Position numbers and translations under genes: made by a program
In this document: positions 50,317-59,744 of the stretch, one piece after another
Numbering within the stretch: the first letter of the stretch is position 1
How the letters are laid out: every line of letters begins with the position of its first letter
Source: Puccinellia tenuiflora
Lineage: Eukaryota > Streptophyta > Magnoliopsida > Poales > Poaceae
Reading direction: 5' to 3'
Assembly (NCBI GenBank): GCA_012064385.1
Contig: QRDG01000473.1
Span: 6,914,032-6,978,031, forward strand
DNA length: 64,000 bases
Notes under the pieces: model-generated
Told to the model about the DNA's origin: nothing
Seen by the model: only the letters and a program-made list of their open reading frames with translations
Database searches by the model: none

Positions 50317-52566
50317 CAAAGGCGAGGCTACTAGTGAGGCTTAAACAGGCTTCAGCCTACCCTCCCAAAAAGCAAATTTTTTTTTACTACTACTAATCTT
50401 ATGCTAGGCCTATTTGCTGAGTTGTTTCTGGCCCAACTTGCGTCGCACAGCCTACTCGCATCGCACACGAAGGCAGGCAACGAAGCTCGACTCATCCACA
50501 TCCACACGAAGCAATCCCCATTTATGCCCAGCTCTCACGCAAGCAGAGCAGCAGACCAGCAGTGAGCAGCGGAGGCGGCCACGCGGCCACGCGGGGACCG
50601 GTGAGGCGGCGAGCTGGCGAGGAGGCTGGGCGGGGGCTGAGGACCGCACCACGCAGGGACCGGCGAGCCGGCCACGCAGGGTCCGACGACACGCCCAGTC
50701 GCTGAGCCGCCTAACCCTAGCGGCAGGCCGGCAGCCGGCGTGAAGTTTTGGCATGGGCTGAGCCCCTGAGGTCTGAAGAGCGTGCCGGCCGGCCGGAAGT
50801 TGCTGTGCAGGCCGGTGCACAGCAACAGGAGCAAGAGAGAGGAGCGCCCGCCTACGACTGGGCGCATCGGCAACACTGGTATATCCGTATTTATCCAATC
50901 CTCCAATTATTTTGCTATCTCTCTATTGCAAAAAATTTATTATGTACTACCTCCGGTTGATTTATCTATGTGCAATATGTTTTCAGATTTGTAAAAATGA
51001 AGAGAAAGAATATGAGCATCCGTAGTTTTTATAGTTCAACTAGCACTCAACCTCAACCTGAGCATGTCACTGAAACTCAACCTGAACTTGAACATGAGGC
51101 TGAAGCTGAAACTCAGCCTGAACATGAAGGTGAAGTTGAAACTCCCTTAACTATTGTGAGCATAATTCCTCCTCCAACTGATGAGAGCACTGATCCGTCA
51201 TTCGATGAGAGTACAAACCAACCAAGTCGGCTTATCCATGAATTTCATCCAAGTCAAATTATTCATGATCCAGGATTTAGGATACCAATAGATGATTATG
51301 CCCCTGAAATTAGAAGTGATGTCAGAAGAGCTTATTTATTGAATGGGCGAAACAATGTGGAAGGCGGTGGTGGGTGTTCTAGGAATTATAGTGATCGATG
51401 CTCGGGAGCACACATGTCAAGGTGGAGCTTTTGGTTTGCTTATTAAGATGCAATGCTTTGAATTTGTGTTCATCATGTTGCTCTTAATAAACATGTTAAA
51501 CACCACAAATCAGCTCTCCCTAGCTTTGCAAAGGAAGAATCAAAATATTGTTGAAGCCATGCGTTTGGTCTTGGATGTGAAAGAAAGTTTACAGGAGATG
51601 AGGGACAATGGATTGGATTCTTTATTCAGCCAAGCCAAGAGCTTTTGTGAGACACATGAGATTGAAGTGCCAAATATGGATGATCATGTTGGAGCTTTGG
51701 GTCAAACTGTTCGCACCACCAAGAACACGACGACTCGACTCCACTATTACAAGGTTAGCATATTCAATGTTGCCATTGATGCAACTCTCGCTGAAATGAA
51801 TCATCGATTCAATGAAGTTTCCACCGAGTTACTTGATTGTATGGCCTGTCTTAGTCCAGCAAACAACTTCTCAAAGTTTAATGTTGAGAAACTTATTCGG
51901 CTTGCTGAAATTTATGCTGAGGACTTCACAGAAGCGGACAGGTTGTTGCTAAGAATTGACCTCCCAAGATTTCTTATGAACATTAGGAGAAGTGAAGAAT
52001 TTAATGGATGTCAAAATCTGTCCACACTTGCTCAGTTGATGGTTGAAACAACAAAACACACATCTTTCCCATTGGTGTATCGTCTCATTGAGTTGGCTCT
52101 CATTCTTCCTGTGGCAACTGCATCAGTTGAACGCATATTTTCAGCAATGAAGATTATTAAAACAGATTTGCGCAATAAGTTGTCCGATGAATGGCTAAAT
52201 GATTGATGGTGTGCTACTGTGAGAAAGAGATATTCAGAAGCATTCATGATGATCAGATCATTATACAGTTTCAGAAATTGAGGGATCGTAGAGGACATCT
52301 GCCGCGCGAGTATGATGTGATTTCTTAGAGGTACATGTCTGTTTACTAGTTTTATTAGAGAGTTCACTTTGTCCTTTTGCTGTTGCTTCTCTAGTACTGG
52401 ATGTATTAGTGTGTGATTTGTATGCTTTTAACCTGAAAATTTGTGGTATTTTGTATTAAATAATTTTATGTCTTATATATTGGCTTATTTTCTACGGAAG
52501 TAGTCGTTTAGTTAGTCGTCGTCAACTTTCAGCCTCCCCTGCAAATAATTCCTGGACTCGCCGTTG
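50317..52566 (+). mobile_element. hAT transposon, internally deleted (2250 bp)
   Basis: Inverted ends CAAAGGCGAG and CTCGCCGTTG, with an 8-bp duplication GCCACAAT (50309-50316 and 52567-52574). Unit B shows the empty site at about 62704-62711. It encodes the two ends of a hAT transposase. Confidence 0.9.
50995..52206 (+). pseudogene. hAT transposase (ZMYM1-like) remnant
   Basis: The N-terminal part begins MKRKNMSIRSFYSSTSTQ, a typical hAT opening, followed by Glu/Pro repeats and DPGFRIPIDDYAPEIRSDVR; it then leaves frame near 51400. The C-terminal part (51343-52206 frame) carries RLHYYKVSIFNVAIDATLAE, LDCMACLSPANNFSKF and the hAT dimerisation region LIELALILPVATASVERIFS and MKIIKTDLRNKLSDEWL. 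The middle (BED-like and DDE core) is missing, so it cannot transpose on its own. The usual tail beyond LND is cut by a TGA. Confidence 0.82.
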
Positions 52567-53214
52567 GCCACAATGCCAATTGCCAGTTGCTGTTTTGTTC
52601 CTGTTTTTTATTGCAGAAAATACCAATTTACATCACGGAAAAATAGGAAATATCAATACTTTTAGAGGAGAATACATAAAACACCGGAGGCCGGCCAGGT
52701 GGGGCCCTGATGAGGGAATACCAACCGGATAAGCTCAGGACCACGAGTCGGACCACAAGGCCCGGGTGGTCAAAAGCCCACCCGGGGACATCTTCTAGGC
52801 TTTGGGCACAACACGATGCTTAGTGGGCCTGTTCGGCGGGTCTCTGGGTTCAACAAGAAACTGGATAGGAGGAGTCGGCTACGATGATCACACTGCCATT
52901 AGCACACAAGTAGCTGAGTAGTTAACCTCTCCACAACCAACTCGGATATCTTGTAACCCTAGCCTGCTGACTATGTAAAGTCGGCTACGCAGAAACCCCA
53001 AATACGTCGGAGCTCATCTACGCTCCTGTGCACACGCCATTGGCAACCCTTGTACACCCCATCAATCAATCCAATCTAGTCAGGAGTGGGTCTTTACCCC
53101 GCTGAGAGGGGTCGAACCTGGGTAACTCGCGTGTATCAACCCCTTCGCTGATCGACTTGCTCACCACTCAAGTTTAGCCACCCTATGGCATATGTCTTGC
53201 ATATACCTCGATAG
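52567..53214 (+). repeat. Gypsy-type LTR end, unit A
   Basis: Contains features common at the 3' end of Triticeae gypsy LTRs: a CATCAATCAATCCAATCT stretch, GGAGTGGGTCTTTACCCC, GAGGGGTCGAACCTGGGTAA, then the primer-binding-site-like TTGGCGCCAACCGTG at 53215. The start of the LTR is not defined (probably near 52690). The same sequence is in unit B at 62712-63347, so the fragment belongs to the duplicated unit. Confidence 0.6.
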
Positions 53215-53832
53215 TTGGCGCCAACCGTGAGTCCAGGGATTGGAGTACTCTTCACAAAGGGTGCAATCCCCACCACAGACAACATCGTCTATGGCGTCTG
53301 CCACTACCACAACAGCATCGACTACATCGCCGATGCTCACACGATCGGCGCGCCAGCTCGGGCCCCGATCAGCTACTCGATGGTCATCCCTTTCGAGGTG
53401 GCCGTCAACATCCTCGTCGGCTTCATCGACACGGAGAAGGAGGGGGTCGCCTACAGCTGCAGTGATGGTGATGTGTATGTCCTCCTAGCCAACGCAGACT
53501 GCGCCGACACTGCCGACTCGAGAACCGGCACTGTTCCGACCTGCGACGACAACGACAATGACGATGCCGGGTTGATATTGCCGGTCCTCGACTACGAGTC
53601 AGAGTTATCAGCCAACTCGGCATCCAGCGGGTCGACGACTCCCGCCACCATCTTCATGGCGGGGGTGAAGGCCAGTAATGCGGCCGAACAGCTGCGCCTA
53701 CAGCAGGGGCAGAAGGAGCGCCAACAGCAAAACGGGGGCGATCCACTTGTCACCCTGATCACGCCGGCCAACGCAGCCGAGCAGGTGCGCAAGCTTGACG
53801 AGCTCGAACCGGATACTCCTAGTCTCACATAA
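53215..53832 (+). pseudogene. Truncated gag-region ORF at the end of unit A
   Basis: The open frame begins within the primer-binding site without an ATG and encodes, for example, YGVCHYHNSIDYIADAHTIG, FEVAVNILVGFIDTEKEG and the Gln-rich LRLQQGQKERQQQNGG. It ends at the unit junction (TPSLT, then stop in DMP-upstream DNA). Its position directly after an LTR end and PBS suggests the gag leader of a gypsy element; no gag domain is recognised with confidence. The rest of the element is absent. Confidence 0.5.
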
Positions 53833-54243
53833 ATCCGATGACTAATTCTCAACATGTACGTGCGTATCATCAAGAAAAATGTCAACACATTCTAATAGCT
53901 TAGAACAGAAGCCGATGACTAATTCCGTTTCTTCACCAGTTCACCTTCCTGGAAAGGAGACTTTCATAGCACAAAACATATGCTGGCTGCAAATTACTTA
54001 TGTCAAAATTGTTTATAAGTTACGCTACTGTTAAACAAAACTAGGTCGAGAGAGTTGTAACTTCAAGGCAAGGTCATATCCCAAGAGATATTGTATTGTA
54101 AGTACATGTATAAGCTGACCATGCTGGAAGAGTTGAAGTCCACGTACATGCATGCATGTCTGTAGAGCCCTTCAGCAAGAAACATCAAGTAGACAAATCA
54201 GCAGTCGCTGTTGGAATCATCCGCAGAGGCAGAGGATTATCCC

Positions 54244-54251
54244 TATATAAA
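54244..54251 (+). promoter_or_regulatory. TATA box of DMP gene B
   Basis: CCCTATATAAACCCC, 72 bp before the ATG at 54323. The region upstream (53838-54243) is the promoter, collinear with unit A except for the poly(A) insertion found only there. Confidence 0.75.
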
Positions 54252-54322
54252 CCCCAAGGGTTGCCATCGGGAATGGAACAGCTTGGAATAATATTCCTAG
54301 GACGAGCCATTTCCAGCACGTA

Positions 54323-55099
54323 ATGGCATCTTCTTCGTCGCCTACCATGATCCACATACCTCCGCAGACCAACGACGGCGAGATAACGGTCGCCACGGTC
54401 CCAACCACGCCTAAGGACGCCTGTGACTCCACTATGGCTCCGGCAACTTCTCGACCATCAGCTTCGGCGACCGACAAGGTCATGTCCACCGCCGCGAACC
54501 TTGCACAGCTCCTGCCGACAGGCACGGTGCTGGCGTTCCAGGCACTGTCCCCGTCCTTCACCAACCACGGCAAGTGCAAGTCGTCCAACCAGTGGCTCAC
54601 CGCCTCACTTGTCATCGTCCTCACCGCCAGCTGCCTCTTCTTCGCCATCACCGACAGCGTCATCGGCAGCGACCAAAAGCTCTATTACGGCGTTGCCACT
54701 CTTCGCGGCTTCAACGTGTTCAACTTCTCCAGCGAAGAGGAAAAGGAGCACTGGAGCTCAGAAGAGTTCAGGAGGCTCCGCCTCCGGCCGCTTGACTTCA
54801 TGCATTCTGTCTTTACGGCCGTAGTTTTCCTTACCGTGGCCTTCAGCGACGTGGGGCTGCAGAATTGCTTCTTCCCCAACGCAGGTAAGAACACCGAGGA
54901 GCTGCTGAAGAACCTACCACTCGGCATGGCATTTTTGTCCAGTTCTGTGTTCATCATCTTTCCAACCAAAAGGAAGGGCATCGGATTCAACGACACCACT
55001 CCTTACAAGGAGGCTGTCCATGATACTTCGAGTACCCCAACTTCGGCTCTAGAGGGTCCCCTAATATCCTCCAAGGTGTTTCCAGTAGACGGCGTCTGA
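54323..55099 (+). CDS. DMP (DUF679) membrane protein, gene B (258 aa)
   Basis: Paralogue of gene A with the same architecture: NLAQLLPTGTVLAFQALSP, TNHGKC, WLTASLVIVLTASCLFFAIT, LYYGVATLRGFNVFNFSS, RLRPLDFMHSVFTAVVFLTV, LPLGMAFLSSSVFIIFPTKR, and the identical C-terminus SKVFPVDGV. Differences cluster in the N-terminal tail (residues 26-48: several substitutions and a net loss of five residues). In the membrane core only scattered conservative changes are seen (for example Tyr/Phe in helix 1, Ala/Thr in helix 3). Intact single exon with its own TATA box. The pair most likely has the same biochemical role. Expression may differ because gene A has a promoter insertion. Confidence 0.93.
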   Translation: MASSSSPTMIHIPPQTNDGEITVATVPTTPKDACDSTMAPATSRPSASATDKVMSTAANLAQLLPTGTVLAFQALSPSFTNHGKCKSSNQWLTASLVIVLTASCLFFAITDSVIGSDQKLYYGVATLRGFNVFNFSSEEEKEHWSSEEFRRLRLRPLDFMHSVFTAVVFLTVAFSDVGLQNCFFPNAGKNTEELLKNLPLGMAFLSSSVFIIFPTKRKGIGFNDTTPYKEAVHDTSSTPTSALEGPLISSKVFPVDGV

Positions 55100-55255
55100 T
55101 GCGCTTATGCTTTGTAATCTGTTTTTACTTTCGCTCCCCTCATCTCCATCTTAGATGGTTTTAGTTTTTTCAGCATGTGGTAGCTCTCTGTTCAGCTATT
55201 ATCGCTGAAGCGTGGCGTGAAATGATATTTTTGGACATGATATCACGACTCATCG

Positions 55256-55655
55256 AGGGAGGCGTTTTGGATCCCGAGCTCATATGCTCCTGGTCAATTA
55301 AAAAATTCAGAAAAAATAGTAAATCATTTCAAAAAATTCTGAACAAATTTGGTGACAAACATATATATGTTTTCTATTGTCAAATTTCGTGAGGAATTGA
55401 CATTTCTGCTGCTCTGTGCAAAAAAGACAAATCCAGTGACTGAAATGAGATTTAAAAAATCTTTTCTAAGAGCAGTGATTTTGTCTTTTTTGCATATAGC
55501 AGAAAAAAATCATTTCATTATTAAATTTGGTAAGTATGTACAAAAAATTTATATGTTCATCGCCAATTTTTTCTGAATTTTTTGAAATGTTATACTATTT
55601 TTATCGAATTTTTTATTTGGCCAGGAGCATGTGAGCCCAGGAGTCAAAGTGAATT
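55256..55655. mobile_element. Inverted-repeat (fold-back) element, unit B copy
   Basis: Same position as element 3 of unit A, about 150 bp after the DMP stop. Left GGCGTTTTGGATCCCGAGCT, right GTGAGCCCAGGAGTC. The central loop is longer than in unit A, with ATCCAGTGACTGAAATGAGA and its fold-back partner, so unit A has probably lost part of the loop. Bases 55656-56551 are unit DNA without genes. Confidence 0.72.
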
Positions 55656-56551
55656 TTCGGCATCCAATGTAGTGTAACATGTGGTAAAAATCCCTTTTGA
55701 TTAAAAAATAATTTGTTTCTTTAGTTAATTTTGCCAGTATTATCCCATTTTTTTATTTTCAAAACTATTTCACCGTCGTCCGCTTAATTTATGAAAACAA
55801 CTTATCATCAACTAGATGGGCGATAAACTGTAATCGTGACGGCATCGCACTAATCGATCGGGTTTAGCACTTATGATCAGGCAGTGGGACGATATGTCTT
55901 AATCGTCCAAAGATTATCCTTCGACAACATACATTTGTCACATAGTAAATGCAAACAGTGTAAAAGAATAATTGTTTCGTGCATCCCTTGTTGCAGTTAA
56001 TCAATTCTTTTCTTATATAGATATAGTTTGTTGTGGGTTCATATATATCCAAAAAAAAAGTTATTACGCATGGAAGACCAAACTAGACAAGAAAATCCTA
56101 TAAGATCATCTCTCCATCCAAACTCCCATGGCAGGGAGAGTAGGCATGCCCATGGAATGAACACATGGGGAAAGAAAGTAGCAGACATGACATGACCACT
56201 GCAGAATCCAAAAGACTAGTATACTCTTTCAGTAAATTATTATCCATCAACGTACACGTACTGATAGCGAAATGTTTAATTGCTTAAGCCTGCATCCAAT
56301 GTTACAAAGCTAGAGTTGCATCGTTATTCTCACTAGTGCAGAACTGTTCCAAACAATCTATTCATCGGACATGCTTCGTTCATTGAAATCTGAAAAACAT
56401 AAGGGCGCTGTGCGATAAGCCGATGAGGTATTTCTAGAACAGATGTCGCTTGCAAACCCCATCATCGGAAATGGATAAAAGGAAACAAATGATGCTGATG
56501 TGGACAAGCTACATCCACTAGGGCAATTTACTATGGCCCCGTCTATGCATA

Positions 56552-59336
56552 CCCCAAATCGATAATTTCCTGACGGCCATGTATGAGGACACTGTTAACT
56601 ATCAGGTATAATTTTATATGTTCATGTGCTTCTCCTGCTCCCTTAGAATTTTATTGCTAGAGGGACAGATTGCTTCTAGGAGAAAAGCGCTACTTTCAGT
56701 TAACACCAGGGAACAAAATGGTTGCAAAATAACATGATGATACAATTGTGACTTTCTGCATTTGTATGTGCTATCGTTTCTGTGTAACACTCCAATTCAA
56801 ATTAAAGATTTATTGTGAGACAAATGTGACTTTGCAATCCTTGGCTTTAGATCCATATGATATTTTTATTATCCTAGTGCATACTAAGTAATAAATTAGA
56901 GATGTACACTCTGATAGTGTGTATTAACTAAGTCACATCCCTCTCCATTGACAGGTGCAATATCCACTCGTTTGCATGCTTTGATTTGTCTATGCCATTG
57001 CCCCAAGGCTAGCCAGCCTTGATTCTGATGAGTGGTCTTGTACTTATTTGGTATGTAGTGCTACTACCCCTGATTCCGCTATGCACAGGTAGATGGACAT
57101 GAGAAGCTCTGGAAAATGAAAATACCATTGAAAATTAAAATTTTCTCATGGTATGCTCGTCGAGGAGTTATTCTCATCAAAGATAATCTTGTTAAGTGTA
57201 ATTGGAAAGGTAGCTCGAAGTGTGTTTTCTATCCACATGATGAGACGATAAAACATCTAGTCTTCGACTGTAAGGTTGCGCGTTCTATTTGGTCAACCAT
57301 CAAAATTGCTTCTAATTTGTATCCTCCACGTTCGGTTGCGAATATATTCGGTAACTGGTTACATGGAATTGATGACAAATATAGAACTATTATTAGGGTG
57401 GGAGCGATTGCTGTTATTTGGTCCCTTTGACTTTATAGAAATGACAAGGTTTTTAATGATAAAAACGTATCTCAATTGCAGGTAATATACCGGTGCACAA
57501 ATTTGCTCCGTTTGTGGTCCACATTACAACGCGTGGAGTTTCGAGACCTTTTTACGGAGGTGTCTGCGCGACTGGAGACGGCGCGGGATATTTTTATCCC
57601 ACATGGGTGGCAGCGTGATCTACGTATTGAGCCACCATCTCCATAGGCAGATTACTTGTTCTTTGAATTTGTAACTAGGCCTATGGTTACGATGTAATTT
57701 TTATTTTGTTTTTGTCGGCTGTGTGCATCATGTTATGCAGAGGCCGGGTGTAACGCTTAAATTTAAGTAATAAAGCCCTTTATCAAAAAAAAATGCACAG
57801 ACTTTGTCAGGAACCAAACTGGGATTCACTCAGAATTAGACAATGGATTCATAGTTCAGGTGCCGGATACAAGCATAAGTGTGCTGAAATGGAAGAAGCA
57901 CGAAGAGGAAGGGTTGAGAGACGGAGGTGGGAGAGAAGATGCCGCCGCCGTGCCGTTGCCGTGATCCTCTGGATGAACTGATCGTTGTCTCCTCCCAGGT
58001 ATTAGTAGCGTGATACTTAGTCGTGGAGGCCAGCCCAAGTACATGTACCTATAGGATAGGTTCCTAACAGACTTGCTCCTTTTTCATTGGTAACAGGGAA
58101 TGAAAGTAATATGCTAGCTTATTTGTTAGGCTACAAAAATAATAGAGGTGCCTTTTTTTTTGGATTGCACAAGTTGTTAAAACTAAACCATATCTTGGTG
58201 TTCATTACAGGTAAAATAGCAGTTCTACTGAATGATGATTGCTTTGTGACTAAAGTGTACAATTTAGAAATGAAATGAAGCATTCTACTTTGAAATCAGA
58301 GAGCAGCCAAATGTAGATTTTATTTTCAATTACAATATTAGTACTATGTATGCAAAAACAAAAAAAAATTGAATGCTGTAGGACCGGATTGCATGGTCAT
58401 ATTTTTTATGCATGATTTGTGGCACTACATGTAAATTCCAGACTCTAACTGATATATTTCATTTCATCATCCCCAGAAGTGCCTATATTTGTCTGTTGAA
58501 GTATATTTGTCTGTTGATATATTTCCTTTCATCATCCCCAGATGTACCATTTCTTGCATGTGAATGGAACTTACCAAACCCAAGAGCATGATCCCAGTAC
58601 TCCATTGACGACATAGTCTTATGTTGAAGAGCAAAGTGGTTCTCCCCTATCAGGCCATCATGCTGCTACCAGAGCACAGGAGGATCATTCACCTATCTTT
58701 GTTGAAGAATAGGCATAAGAATTGCTTATATATATGTAGCTAGCATGTTGTAGTTTGCCTTTCTTTTGTCAATACTTGTGAACCTGAGTGTTGCTAGAGT
58801 GAATGTACTAGTACTTCTGTTGTCAAAATATTGATTGCTATGGATTATTTGTGATCTTTTGCTAAACAAAAATTTATATTGAGTGTTGGTTCTGAATGAG
58901 AAGTGTGAGATCTCTTCCTAAAAGCAAAATAAAAGTATTACTGTGAATTTTCATATATTTTTAAATGAATTTTCTACTGTATTTTGAAATACCTAAATGC
59001 CTCAGCAAAACATTCCCGACGGCCATCATGAGATCCTGACGGTCATACGACAGCCCCACAGAATGTCCCTAATACTGATGGCTGAAGTTCGTGACGGTAT
59101 TTCCTGACGGTGGAGCCGTCGGATTTATCCTCTTCCGTGGCTCACGTAGTCCGTCACGAATCGCCGTCAGGAGAGTTTTTTATGACGGCCGCCCGTCACG
59201 AATCCACATCTTTCCTGACACCTTGTCCCTGACGGCTTATTCTTGACGGGAACCGTCACGAATACCTATTCCTGACGGTCCCTGGCATATTCCCGACGGT
59301 TCCTAGCCGTCAGGAATTTCCCTGTTTGGGGTAGTG
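56552..59336. mobile_element. CACTA-type transposon, left terminus shortened
   Basis: The right end reads CTGTTTGGGGTAGTG (its complement CACTACCCCAAACAG). The left end reads CCCCAAATCGATAATTTCC without the leading CACTA. A 3-bp ATA duplication flanks it (56549-56551 and 59337-59339), and unit A has the empty site. The right 350 bp are packed with subterminal CCTGACGG/CCGTCAGG motifs in both orientations. The interior has exon-like fragments (for example MEEARRGRVERRRWERRCRR near 57880) but no transposase. It hosts a truncated LINE. Confidence 0.83.
57089..57792 (+). mobile_element. 5'-truncated LINE inside the CACTA element (704 bp)
   Basis: Encodes the zf-RVT end of ORF2 (MKIPLKIKIFSWYARRGVIL, KCVFYPHDETIKHLVFDC), where the second zinc-finger Cys is Tyr, with a TGA near 57428 in place of Trp. 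Then the 3' UTR GGCTGTGTGCATC, TGCAGAGGCCGGGTGTAAC and an A tail. ATGCACAG flanks it (57081-57088 and 57793-57800), a perfect target duplication. Related to, but diverged from, the LINE of unit A. Confidence 0.9.
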
Positions 59337-59744
59337 ATACCTCTATGCATATGTTTAAACGATGTTAACAATTACCAATGTAACCACATAATTATATATT
59401 TCACCTTGTAACCACAAAAAACCCGGTATTATGCTTGACTTTGCATTTGAATTCCAAATTAATGGATCTGAAATGTTGTTGCCTTTTGTGTGGAGCAAAT
59501 ATAATTCTTAAATTATATATCTGATGTTAAATAGGTTTTCATATGGTTTGCATATGCACTAGAGGAAGATAATTAGAGGAATATTGAATTTTCAAGTGGA
59601 ATTGTACGTACTCTGGATAGGGTAGCTTCTCAAATAGCTTCTCAAAAGCATGTAGGAGGTGTGCTTATAGAAGATCCATTGGACATGCTCTAAGAAATAT
59701 GATTTGTTATGAAATGAAGCAAATCTTACGATGGTTATCTATAA

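Larger units (their letters stand above)
19274..53827 (+). repeat. Tandem segmental duplication, unit A
   Basis: Begins at CATAAATCCGATGACTAATT. Collinear blocks shared with unit B: DMP gene, inverted-repeat element, DMP downstream region, Harbinger element, post-Harbinger DNA, LTR/gag fragment. Private insertions: minus-strand LINE with a 65-bp target deletion, plus-strand LINE with nested LTR element, and hAT. Removing these by coordinates leaves about 5.8 kb, equal to unit B after the same correction. Confidence 0.92.

Noticed and set aside
52032..52367. Minus-strand 111-codon ORF over the hAT 3' end
   Set aside because: Antisense of the recognisable hAT dimerisation region; no motif of its own.
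53215..53832. A host gene for the 206-codon frame repeated at 63348
   Set aside because: It begins inside a PBS-like TTGGCGCCAACCGTG without an ATG, follows an LTR end, and is cut at the duplication junction; a retrotransposon fragment is the better explanation.
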